DNA of 38,182 nt from an uncultured Lysobacter sp. Lineage in GTDB: Bacteria > Pseudomonadota > Gammaproteobacteria > Xanthomonadales > Xanthomonadaceae. The DNA lies in assembly GCA_946480055.1 (NCBI GenBank), contig CAMLID010000026.1, forward strand, positions 1 through 38,182, read 5' to 3'. How positions within the stretch are numbered: position 1 is the first letter of the stretch; the number at the start of each line of letters is the position of its first letter. Position numbers and translations under genes: made by a program. Below are positions 24,990 through 32,482 of the stretch, piece by piece. The notes beneath the pieces are model-generated. The model saw only the letters and a program-made list of their open reading frames with translations. It did no database searches and was not told where the DNA came from.

Positions 24990-26189
24990 ATGGATACGCA
25001 GCGTATGGACGCATTCCCACCTGATCCGGGCGCCGCGCGCGCGAATCCGTCCGGTCCGCTCGCCGGCGTGCGCGTGCTCGACCTGAGCGCCTATATCGCC
25101 GGTCCCTACGGTTGCGCCTTGTTGGCCGACCAGGGCGCGGACGTGATCAAGATCGAGCCGCCCGACGGCGACAACCTGCGCCAGTATCCGTCGACGCTGC
25201 CCAGCGAAAGCCGCGCCTTCCTCGGCGTGAACCGCAGCAAGCGCGGCATCGTGCTCGACCTCAAGCATGCCGCCGACCATGCCGTTCTGCTCAAGCTCGT
25301 GCGCGATGCCGACGTGCTGGTGCACAACTTCCGCCCGAGCGTACCGCAGCGGCTTGGGATCGATTTCGAGCGCCTGAGCCTGATCAATCCGCGCCTGATC
25401 TATTGTGCGGTGACCGGTTATGGCGAGACCGGCCCGATGAAGGACAAGGCCGGCTACGACCAGGTGCTGCAGACCATGACCGGCATGTGCGCGCTGCAAG
25501 GCCGGCGCGGCGGGCCGCCGGAAATCATCTACGGCTCGGTCGTCGATTACTACACCGCGGCATTGCTGGCCGCCGGCGTGTCCTCGGCGCTGTTCGAGCG
25601 CGAGCGCAGCGGTCTGGGCCAGTTCGTCGGTGTGTCCTTGCTGCGCAGCGCCTTGACCATGCAGTCGGCGCGGATGATCTGGGCCGAGGGCGAGTCCCTG
25701 GACATCGGTCGCGACATGCGTTCCGGCGGCGTCACCGGCATTCATCCCACTCGCGACGGCCACATCTACATATCCGCCAACACGCCACGCTTCTGGAGGG
25801 CGCTGTGCGAGAAGACCGGGCTGGACGACTTTGCGGCGCAGGCGCGCTACGACAGCGTGCGCAAACGTGCCGAACATGCGGCCGAGATCGTGCCGCGCCT
25901 GCACGAAGCGCTGGCGCAGCGCGGTGCGATGGAATGGGAAGCGCTGTTCGGCGATGAGGTGCCGTGCGCGGCCGCGCGCCGTATCGAGGACATGTTCGAG
26001 CATCCGCAGGTGCTGGCCGAAGGCATCGTCGGCACCATCGAGCACCCGCGCGTGGGCCGTTACCGTGCGGTCGCGCAGTCGATCAAGTTCGGCCGCACCC
26101 CCGGACCTGCGCCCTTCGCCGCGCCAATGCTGGGGCAGGACACCGAGGCGGTACGGGCGGCGGTCGAGGCCGGTACGGACGCCGACTGA
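24990..26189 (+). CDS. Class III CoA-transferase (CaiB/BaiF family)
   Basis: 399 aa from the ATG at 24990, chosen for its AGGAG ribosome site at 24981-24985; the frame continues upstream to 24906 with no family similarity. LAGVRVLDLSAYIAGPYGCA, LLADQGADVIKIEPPDGDN, LGVNRSKRGIVLDLK and VLVHNFRPSVPQRLGID are standard N-terminal family motifs, and Asp186 in GSVVDYYTAALLAAG corresponds to the catalytic aspartate that forms the acyl anhydride. It moves CoA from a donor such as succinyl-CoA to a carboxylic acid, in the cytoplasm. Combined with the CitE-like lyase and no hydratase in the window, the acid may already be a 3-hydroxy acid such as malate, citramalate or 3-hydroxy-3-methylglutarate (inference). 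Confidence 0.92.
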   Translation: MDTQRMDAFPPDPGAARANPSGPLAGVRVLDLSAYIAGPYGCALLADQGADVIKIEPPDGDNLRQYPSTLPSESRAFLGVNRSKRGIVLDLKHAADHAVLLKLVRDADVLVHNFRPSVPQRLGIDFERLSLINPRLIYCAVTGYGETGPMKDKAGYDQVLQTMTGMCALQGRRGGPPEIIYGSVVDYYTAALLAAGVSSALFERERSGLGQFVGVSLLRSALTMQSARMIWAEGESLDIGRDMRSGGVTGIHPTRDGHIYISANTPRFWRALCEKTGLDDFAAQARYDSVRKRAEHAAEIVPRLHEALAQRGAMEWEALFGDEVPCAAARRIEDMFEHPQVLAEGIVGTIEHPRVGRYRAVAQSIKFGRTPGPAPFAAPMLGQDTEAVRAAVEAGTDAD

Positions 26190-26214
26190 GCGCTGCCCGT
26201 CGCAGCGGCAGCGC
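26190..26214 (+). other. Stem-loop directly after the CoA-transferase stop
   Basis: Perfect 8-bp stem GCGCTGCC (26190-26197) / GGCAGCGC (26207-26214) with a 9-nt loop. It begins at the base after the stop codon and has no T-run. It could stabilise the 3' end or act in Rho-dependent termination. Confidence 0.45.
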
Positions 26215-26743
26215 ATCGCGGGGCATCCCGCCGAATCGTCTGCCACGGAAACGCGAGCGCCGTCGCAAAGCCGGCATTCCGTCGGCGGGCATGGGCCCAG
26301 GCCACAGCTCCAGCACCGAATCACCATATTTCCTGTGGATTAGCGCCTCAATTCGCGCCCCGCATAGCGGGTATGCGGGCCCGATCCTTCGTTCAGGCTG
26401 GCCCGCCACGCGTTGCCGGCTGTGCGCCCCGGGGCCTTGCCGCGCAAGGCTTTGCATCTGTCGCGATGCCTGAACGAGCCCGCCGACCCGCCCGGGGCGC
26501 GCGCTGAAACGTCCCCCCGATAGACCCTGCGCGGCATCGGCCGCAAAAAGAAAGTATTAGAATCATCCGCTTGCATGACGCTGGTGTTGCCGGATCCCGG
26601 CCTCTCACCTGTGTGATGAGTCCTTTCAGGTCGCCTGCCGTATTGTTCCGGCGGTTTCCGATCCGGCCCGGTCCGCGCCATGGAGAATGGCGGGATGCGG
26701 CGGGAGAGGCGCGATCTTATTTTCTTGAGCAGGGAGTGGTTGA
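26215..26743 (+). other. Long non-coding stretch before rmlB with several stem-loops
   Basis: No gene is supported here. Structures seen are CCCGCATA (26359-26366) / TATGCGGG (26372-26379), a closed 89-nt unit at 26389-26477 (listed separately), GCGGC/GCCGC at 26531-26544, and CGCCAT/ATGGCG at 26676-26692. An AT-rich patch with TAGAAT (26558-26563) might be a -10 box. The rmlB promoter should lie in this region but I cannot place it. Confidence 0.5.
26389..26477. ncRNA. Possible structured RNA or small inverted-repeat element (89 nt)
   Basis: Ends TCGTTCAGGC (26389-26398) and GCCTGAACGA (26468-26477) are perfect 10-bp inverted repeats. Between them lie a hairpin GCCTTGC-CGC-GCAAGGC (26434-26450) and the palindrome GCCCCGGGGC (26426-26435). 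It matches no RNA family I know and is not a tRNA. It could be an sRNA, a leader element or a miniature mobile element; no clear target duplication is seen. Confidence 0.3.
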
Positions 26744-27802
26744 GTGTCTACTTGGTTGGTGACCGGCGGCGCCGGGTTCATTGGCGGTAATTTCGTACTC
26801 GAAGCGGTGCAGCGCGGCGTCAAGGTCGTGAACCTGGATGCGCTGACCTATGCGGGCAACCTCGACACCCTGGGCCCGCTGGACGGCGACGGGCGCCATG
26901 TGTTCGTGCAGGGAGACATCGGCGACGCCGAGCTGGTCGCGCGCCTGCTGCGCGAGCATCGCCCCGACGCGGTGGTCAACTTCGCCGCCGAGAGCCACGT
27001 CGATCGTTCGATCGACGGCCCGGCCGCGTTCGTGCACACCAACGTGGTCGGTACCCTGAGCCTGCTGGAGCAGTGCCGCGACTACTGGAAGTCGCTGGAC
27101 GCGCCGGGCCGCGACGCGTTCCGTTTCCTGCACGTATCCACCGACGAGGTCTACGGCACCCTCGGCGATACCGGCAAATTCACCGAGACCACGCCTTACG
27201 CGCCGAATTCGCCGTACTCGGCGTCCAAGGCCGCGTCCGATCATCTGGTGCGGGCCTTCCACCACACCTACGGTCTGCCGGTGCTGACCACCAACTGCTC
27301 GAACAACTACGGTCCGTACCAGTTCCCGGAAAAGCTCATTCCGCTGATCATCGCCAAGGCGCTGGCCGGCGAGCCGCTGCCGGTTTACGGCGACGGCCTC
27401 AACGTGCGCGACTGGCTGTACGTCGGCGACCACTGCGCCGCGATCCGGCGCGTGCTCGAAGCCGGCCGTCTGGGCGAGACCTACAACGTCGGCGGCGATG
27501 CCGAGCGCCAGAACATCGTCGTGGTCAAGACCATCTGCGCCTTGCTCGACCAGCGCCGTCCGCTCGCCGATGGCCGCAAGCGCGAGTCGCTGATCACCTA
27601 CGTCAAGGATCGCCCGGGTCACGATCGCCGCTACGCGATCGACGCTTCCAAGCTGCAGGGCGAACTGGGCTGGGCGCCGACCGTGACCTTCGAGGAGGGC
27701 ATGGCGCGCACCGTTGACTGGTACCTCGAGCACCAGCCGTGGGTGCAGCGCGTGCTCGACGGCAGCTACCGACTCGAACGCATTGGGGGAGGCGGCGCGT
27801 GA
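26744..27802 (+). CDS. rmlB: dTDP-glucose 4,6-dehydratase
   Basis: 352 aa from the GTG at 26744, with AGGGAG at 26731-26736 ideally placed. It is an extended short-chain dehydrogenase: [14 protein letters not shown] binds NAD, STDEVYG supplies the Thr-Asp-Glu active-site group, and [12 protein letters not shown] holds the Tyr-x3-Lys pair. It converts dTDP-glucose to dTDP-4-keto-6-deoxyglucose, the second step of dTDP-L-rhamnose synthesis, in the cytoplasm. It opens the rmlBACD operon. In xanthomonads this operon feeds lipopolysaccharide O-antigen. A 124-bp gap separates it from rmlA, unlike the tight overlaps downstream. Also known as rfbB. Confidence 0.96.
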   Translation: MSTWLVTGGAGFIGGNFVLEAVQRGVKVVNLDALTYAGNLDTLGPLDGDGRHVFVQGDIGDAELVARLLREHRPDAVVNFAAESHVDRSIDGPAAFVHTNVVGTLSLLEQCRDYWKSLDAPGRDAFRFLHVSTDEVYGTLGDTGKFTETTPYAPNSPYSASKAASDHLVRAFHHTYGLPVLTTNCSNNYGPYQFPEKLIPLIIAKALAGEPLPVYGDGLNVRDWLYVGDHCAAIRRVLEAGRLGETYNVGGDAERQNIVVVKTICALLDQRRPLADGRKRESLITYVKDRPGHDRRYAIDASKLQGELGWAPTVTFEEGMARTVDWYLEHQPWVQRVLDGSYRLERIGGGGA

Positions 27803-27926
27803 TAGCAGATGCCGTTAAGGCATTCGCTGCGCCGCCGAGCGCCCGACCATGGATGGCCGGGCAGGACCATCCGCAAGTGATGTTGTTGCGCCATGGATGG
27901 CAACAAGACTATTCGGAGTTCAATTG
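27803..27926 (+). repeat. rmlB-rmlA spacer with direct repeat CCATGGATGGC and a stem-loop
   Basis: The 11-bp sequence CCATGGATGGC occurs at 27847-27857 and again at 27891-27901. The second copy sits in the loop of TTGTTGC (27883-27889) / GCAACAA (27900-27906). No gene is supported; it may set the RNA processing or translation ratio within the operon. Confidence 0.4.
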
Positions 27927-28811
27927 ATGAATCGCAAGGGCATCATCCTCGCCGGCGGCTCCGGCACCCGGCTGTATCCGATCACCCAGGCGATCAGCAA
28001 GCAGCTGCTGCCGGTGTACGACAAGCCGATGATCTACTACCCGCTCAGCGTACTGATGCTGGCGGGCATCCGCGACGTGCTGATCATCAACACGCCGCAT
28101 GAGCAGGCGCTGTTCCGCCACCTGCTCGGCGACGGTTCGCGCTGGGGCATGAACATCGAATACGCCGCGCAGCCCAGCCCCGACGGCCTGGCGCAGGCGT
28201 TCCTGATCGGCCGCGAGTTTCTGGCCGGCGGTCCCAGCTGTCTGGTCCTGGGCGACAACATCTTCCACGGCCCTGGTCTGACCGCGATGCTCAAGCGCGC
28301 CGACCAGCCCGAACGGGGCGCAACCGTATTCGGCTACTGGGTCAACGATCCGGAGCGTTACGGCGTAGCGGAGTTCGATGCCGAGGGCAGGGTGATCGGG
28401 CTGGAAGAAAAGCCGGAGGTGCCGCGTTCCAACTATGCGGTGACCGGCCTGTACTTCTACGATGGCCGCGCCAGCGACTTCGCCGCCGATCTCAAGCCTT
28501 CGCCGCGCGGGGAGCTGGAGATCACCGATCTCAACCGCCGCTACCTCGAAGAAGGCTCGTTGCATCTGGAGCAGCTCGGCCGCGGCTACGCCTGGCTCGA
28601 CACCGGTACCCACCAGTCGCTGCTGGAAGCGTCCAACTTCATCGAGACCATCGAGGCGCGCCAGGGGCTGCGCATCTGCTGTCCCGAGGAGATCGCCTGG
28701 AACAACGGCTGGATCGACGGCGACCGTCTGATCGAACTGGCTGCGCCGCTGGCCAAGAACGGCTACGGCCAGTACCTGCTGGGCCTGGCCAAGCGGGGGT
28801 TCGTGCCGTGA
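27927..28811 (+). CDS. rmlA: Glucose-1-phosphate thymidylyltransferase
   Basis: 294 aa from the ATG at 27927, with GGAG at 27915-27918; the open frame upstream has no family similarity. [20 protein letters not shown] is the nucleotide-binding signature, with [48 protein letters not shown] and [14 protein letters not shown] further on. It joins dTTP and glucose-1-phosphate to make dTDP-glucose, the first step of dTDP-L-rhamnose synthesis, usually under feedback by the end product. Its stop overlaps the rmlC start (GTGA), so the two are coupled. Also known as rfbA. Confidence 0.96.
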   Translation: MNRKGIILAGGSGTRLYPITQAISKQLLPVYDKPMIYYPLSVLMLAGIRDVLIINTPHEQALFRHLLGDGSRWGMNIEYAAQPSPDGLAQAFLIGREFLAGGPSCLVLGDNIFHGPGLTAMLKRADQPERGATVFGYWVNDPERYGVAEFDAEGRVIGLEEKPEVPRSNYAVTGLYFYDGRASDFAADLKPSPRGELEITDLNRRYLEEGSLHLEQLGRGYAWLDTGTHQSLLEASNFIETIEARQGLRICCPEEIAWNNGWIDGDRLIELAAPLAKNGYGQYLLGLAKRGFVP

Positions 28812-29365
28812 AAGTGATCGAAACCGATCTGCCGGGATGCGTGGTGATCGAGCCGCAGGTGTTCGGCGACGCGCGCGGCTATTTCTTCGAGTCGTTCAAC
28901 CGCGACAAGCTTGCCGAGCACGGTCTGTCGCCGAACTTCGTCCAGGGCAACGTGTCCTCGTCGGCGCGCGGCGTGCTGCGCGGCCTGCACTACCAGTGGC
29001 CCAACCCGCAGGGCAAGTACGTGTCGGTGATCGAGGGCGAGGTCTGGGACGTCGCGGTCGACATCCGCCGCGGTTCGCCGCATTACGGCCGTTGGACCGC
29101 GGTTCTGCTCAGCGCCGAGAACAGGCGTCACTTCTGGATACCGGAAGGCTTCGCCCACGGTTTCGCCGTGCTCAGCGAGCGCGCGGTATTCACCTATCTG
29201 TGCACCGCGACCTACGACGCCAAGGCCGACGCCGGCATCCGCTGGGACGACCCGGCGCTGGCGATCGACTGGCCGATCAGCGAGCCGAGCCTGTCGGACA
29301 AGGATGCGCGCGCGCCCTTGCTGGCCGACGTCGCGGCGGACCGCCTGCCTGTCTATCCCGCATGA
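28808..29365 (+). CDS. rmlC: dTDP-4-dehydrorhamnose 3,5-epimerase
   Basis: 185 aa from the GTG at 28808, overlapping the rmlA stop. Family motifs are [35 protein letters not shown] (with the catalytic His), [18 protein letters not shown] and [20 protein letters not shown]. It is a cupin-fold dimer that inverts C3 and C5 of dTDP-4-keto-6-deoxyglucose, the third step of rhamnose synthesis. It ends in an ATGA overlap with rmlD. Also known as rfbC. Confidence 0.96.
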   Translation: MKVIETDLPGCVVIEPQVFGDARGYFFESFNRDKLAEHGLSPNFVQGNVSSSARGVLRGLHYQWPNPQGKYVSVIEGEVWDVAVDIRRGSPHYGRWTAVLLSAENRRHFWIPEGFAHGFAVLSERAVFTYLCTATYDAKADAGIRWDDPALAIDWPISEPSLSDKDARAPLLADVAADRLPVYPA

Positions 29366-30252
29366 AGATCCTGTTGCTGGGCGGTAACGGCCAGGTCGGC
29401 CAGGAACTGCGGCGCAGCCTGGCCCCGTTGGGCGAGGTCGTGGTCACCACGCGCAGCGGCGAGCTGCCCGATGGCGGCCGCTGCGAGGCCCTGGACTTGG
29501 CCGAACTCGACGCGATCGCGCCGTTGTTCCAGCGGGTCGTGCCCGACATCGTGGTCAATGCGACTGCGCATACCGCTGTCGACCGCGCCGAGGACGAATC
29601 CGAGCTGGCGTTTCGCATCAACGCCGAGGCGCCGGGGCGCATCGCGCGTGCCTGCGCGATGAGCGGAGCCACGCTGCTGCATTACTCGACCGACTACGTG
29701 TTCGACGGCAGCGGCACGCGCCCTTATCGCGAAGACGACGCTACCGCGCCGCTGGGCGTGTACGGCGCCAGCAAGCTCGCCGGCGAGCGCGAAATCACGG
29801 TCAGCGGCACGCGTTATCTGATCCTGCGCACGGCCTGGGTCTACGCCACCCACGGCGCCAATTTCCTGCGCACCATGCTGCGGGTCGGCGCCGAGCGCGA
29901 CGAACTGCGCGTGGTCGCCGACCAGATCGGATCGCCGACACCGGCCTGGCTGATTGCCGACGTCAGCGCGCAGATCCTGCGCCAGGGCGTCGCCGAACCC
30001 GGTGTGCGCCACCTCGTCGCCGGCGGCGAAACCACCTGGCACGGCTTCGCCGAGGCGATCTTCGAGAGCGCATTCGAGCGCGGCCTGATCGCACGCCGAC
30101 CGACCGTGCATCCGATCACGACCGCCGACTACCCCACGCGCGCCCAGCGTCCGGCCTATTCGGTGCTGGACACCACGCGTCTGCGCCGCGATTACGGCCT
30201 GGACCTGCCGGACTGGCGCCCGGCCCTGGATCGCACTCTGGCGACAGATTAG
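29362..30252 (+). CDS. rmlD: dTDP-4-dehydrorhamnose reductase
   Basis: 296 aa from the ATG at 29362, which overlaps the rmlC stop; an apparently longer frame from 28837 is a shadow over rmlC. The short-chain dehydrogenase fold starts with LLLGGNGQVGQELRRSL, and VNATAHTAVDRAEDES, HYSTDYVFDGSG and YGASKLAGERE (Tyr-x3-Lys) are the family motifs. It reduces dTDP-4-keto-L-rhamnose to dTDP-L-rhamnose with NAD(P)H and completes the pathway. It is the last gene of the operon; only a weak terminator-like hairpin follows (30318-30339). Also known as rfbD. Confidence 0.95.
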   Translation: MKILLLGGNGQVGQELRRSLAPLGEVVVTTRSGELPDGGRCEALDLAELDAIAPLFQRVVPDIVVNATAHTAVDRAEDESELAFRINAEAPGRIARACAMSGATLLHYSTDYVFDGSGTRPYREDDATAPLGVYGASKLAGEREITVSGTRYLILRTAWVYATHGANFLRTMLRVGAERDELRVVADQIGSPTPAWLIADVSAQILRQGVAEPGVRHLVAGGETTWHGFAEAIFESAFERGLIARRPTVHPITTADYPTRAQRPAYSVLDTTRLRRDYGLDLPDWRPALDRTLATD

Positions 30253-30317
30253 GCAAAGTCTCCGTATCGGTGTGCTTGAGGTAGGGGGCCGGGTGCCCAA
30301 GCGCGTTGGATGCGGTA

Positions 30318-30339
30318 GGCTAGGCGCGAGCCGTTTTTT
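30318..30339 (+). terminator. Weak terminator-like hairpin after rmlD
   Basis: GGCT (30318-30321) / AGCC (30329-30332) or the alternative GGC-GCGA-GCC stem, followed by G and TTTTTT (30334-30339). The short stem makes efficiency doubtful. It lies 66 bp past rmlD and 25 bp before the S9 peptidase. Confidence 0.4.
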
Positions 30340-30364
30340 CGCGTCGTTTTAGGGGATAACCGAA

Positions 30365-32371
30365 ATGAAAAAGCTGCACCTCGCGGTGCTGGGCCTGACG
30401 CTGTGCGCGGCCTCTGCGCAAGCCGCCGATGCGCCGTCCGGCGCGCCCTCGATCGCCGATTTCGTCCGCCACCCGACCTACAGCGGCGCCAAGATCTCGC
30501 CCAGCGGCGAGTACCTGGCGCTGACCGTCGACCGCGGCGACCAGGACGTCCTGACCGTGCTGCGGACCAAGGACCTGAGCGTGGTCAAGGTCAACCAGCT
30601 GCCGGACGAGAAGAGCGTCGGTCAATTCGAATGGGTCAGCCCTGAGCGCCTGATCTTCAACTCGGTCAAGAAACTCGGCCGCTATGCCCAGCCCTTCGGT
30701 ACTGGCGAGTGGTACGGCGTCAACGCCGATGGCACCCAGCCGCGACCGCTGGTGTTCTACGGTACCCGCGACGCCACCCAGCGCGGCAAGCAGGTCGGCA
30801 ACGAGCGCTTCCAACTCCTCGATACCCTTCCCGACGACGACGTCAACGTGATCATGGCGGTGACCTCGCCGCGTTCCAACGAAGGCTCGGGCACCGAGCT
30901 GGTGCTGTTCGACACCCTGACCGGCCGTCGCAAGTCGCTGGCGCGCGCGCCGCGTGAGAATTGCGAGATCGCGCTGGATGCCGCCAAGGCGCCGCGCTTC
31001 GCCATCTGCTACGACGACGAAGACGCACAGGGCAACTACGATAGCCAGAACGAGCTCTACCGCCGCGGCGACGACGGCAAGTGGACCCTGATCAACAGCT
31101 CCAAGAGTTCGGGCAAGCACCTGAGCGTGATCGGCACTTCCACCGAGGGCCTGATCTACGCCAACCAGAGCGACGGCAAGAAGCCCGAAGCCCTGGGCAC
31201 CATCGACCAGACCACCGGCGCCTTCAACAGCCTGTTCGAAGACGCGGTCTCCGACCCGGCCGGCTACATCACCTCGGCCGACGGCGACACCATCCTCGGC
31301 GTGATCACCGAGGCCGGCGCGCCGCGCGTGACCATGGTCGACGAGAAGCATCCCGACGCCGAGATCTACGCCTCGCTCGCGGGCGCGTTCCCGGGCCAAC
31401 TGGTGCGTTTCTCCAGCGCGACCAAGGACGGCAAGAAGATCGTGGTCTCGGTGGTCAGCGACAAGAACCCGGGCGAGCTTTATCTGTACGACCGCGACAC
31501 CGGCAAGGCACGCTTCCTGATGCAGGGCCGCAAGTGGCTGGACCCGAAGAAGATGGCCAGCGTCAAGCCGTTCTCGATGACCGCCCGCGACGGCCTCAAG
31601 ATCTACGGTTACCTGACCATCCCGAACGGTTCCGACGGCAAGAACCTGCCGATGATCGTCAACGTACACGGCGGCCCGATGGGCCCGCGCGACGACTGGG
31701 CGTTCAACTGGGAAACCCAGATGCTCGCCAGCCGCGGCTACCTGGTGATGCAGATCAACTACCGCGGCTCGGGCGGCTTCGGCAAGGGCTTCCAGGACAT
31801 GGGCTACGGCACCTGGGCCACCGGCATCATGAACGACATCATCGACGCCACGAAGTGGACCATCAACCAGGGTTACGCCGACGGCGACCGCGTCTGCATC
31901 TACGGTGGCAGCTTCGGCGGCTACGCCTCGCTGATGGCGCCGACCATCGACCAGAAGCTGTTCAAGTGCTCGTTCGGTTACGTCGGCGCCTACGACATCG
32001 ATGTGCAGCTGACCAAGAGCGATACCTCCGACCGCGAAAGCGGCCGTCGCTACATGGCCCGCGCCTTCGGCAAGACCAAGGCCGAGCAGGACGCGATGTC
32101 GCCGGTCAAGCACGCCGACAAGTTCAAGATCCCGGTCTACCTCGCCGCCGGCGCACGCGATCCGCGCTGCCCGCCGGAGAACACCGAGTCGATGAACAAG
32201 GCGCTGATCGCGGCCGGCAATCCGCCGGAAGGCATGATCATCCAGTCCGGCGAAATGCACGGTTTCTATAAGGAAGAGAACAACCAGCGTCTGTATACCG
32301 AGATGCTGAATTTCTTCGACCGTCATATCGGTGGAAAGCCCAAGGTCGGGGGCGCGTCGAAGGCCAACTGA
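30365..32371 (+). CDS. Secreted S9-family (prolyl oligopeptidase-type) peptidase
   Basis: 668 aa with signal peptide MKKLHLAVLGLTLCAASAQA and an AGGGGA ribosome site. The N-terminal part (about 25-400) forms a WD-like beta-propeller (FVRHPTYSGAKISPSGEYLA), and the C-terminal alpha/beta-hydrolase domain carries Ser516 in GGSFGGYAS, Asp599 in GARDPRCP and His632 in GEMHGFY. The oxyanion-side motif is VNVHGGPMGPRDDW. It should cleave peptides in the periplasm as a dipeptidyl peptidase or acylaminoacyl-peptidase-like enzyme; subsite preference cannot be read. The next gene is a paralog, after a strong terminator. With the POT transporter it forms a peptide-scavenging group. Confidence 0.92.
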   Translation: MKKLHLAVLGLTLCAASAQAADAPSGAPSIADFVRHPTYSGAKISPSGEYLALTVDRGDQDVLTVLRTKDLSVVKVNQLPDEKSVGQFEWVSPERLIFNSVKKLGRYAQPFGTGEWYGVNADGTQPRPLVFYGTRDATQRGKQVGNERFQLLDTLPDDDVNVIMAVTSPRSNEGSGTELVLFDTLTGRRKSLARAPRENCEIALDAAKAPRFAICYDDEDAQGNYDSQNELYRRGDDGKWTLINSSKSSGKHLSVIGTSTEGLIYANQSDGKKPEALGTIDQTTGAFNSLFEDAVSDPAGYITSADGDTILGVITEAGAPRVTMVDEKHPDAEIYASLAGAFPGQLVRFSSATKDGKKIVVSVVSDKNPGELYLYDRDTGKARFLMQGRKWLDPKKMASVKPFSMTARDGLKIYGYLTIPNGSDGKNLPMIVNVHGGPMGPRDDWAFNWETQMLASRGYLVMQINYRGSGGFGKGFQDMGYGTWATGIMNDIIDATKWTINQGYADGDRVCIYGGSFGGYASLMAPTIDQKLFKCSFGYVGAYDIDVQLTKSDTSDRESGRRYMARAFGKTKAEQDAMSPVKHADKFKIPVYLAAGARDPRCPPENTESMNKALIAAGNPPEGMIIQSGEMHGFYKEENNQRLYTEMLNFFDRHIGGKPKVGGASKAN

Positions 32372-32398
32372 GCCCTCGCGTGTATTCGATAGCGTTAG

Positions 32399-32434
32399 CT
32401 GCGGCCACCTTTCGAGTGGCCGCAGTCGTTTTTT
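32399..32434 (+). terminator. Rho-independent terminator between the two S9 peptidases
   Basis: Perfect 10-bp stem CTGCGGCCAC (32399-32408) / GTGGCCGCAG (32416-32425), 7-nt loop CTTTCGA, then TCG and TTTTTT (32429-32434). This is one of the strongest terminators in the window; it means the paralogs can be expressed separately. Confidence 0.93.
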
Positions 32435-32482
32435 GCAGGGCGTGCCGATCGATACATCGAAATCAGGGGAGAGGAGATTCGA

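Noticed and set aside
24872..25024. A 50-codon frame starting at an ATGA overlap with the GH127 stop and running into the CoA-transferase
   Set aside because: No recognisable similarity. It overlaps the real CoA-transferase start, which has AGGAG, and covers regulatory element C.
23265..26327. A 1020-codon minus-strand frame opposite GH127 and the CoA-transferase
   Set aside because: Antisense to conserved catalytic motifs on the plus strand, with no family similarity and no ribosome site.
26389..26477. tRNA (possibly selenocysteine type) because of the long closing stem
   Set aside because: No T-loop consensus, no anticodon-arm arrangement and no CCA end; the 10-bp stem does not fit.
26531..26550. 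Terminator at GCGGC-ATCG-GCCGC followed by AAAAAG
   Set aside because: The hairpin is followed by A residues on the plus strand, and the minus-strand T-run would precede the hairpin, so neither orientation works.
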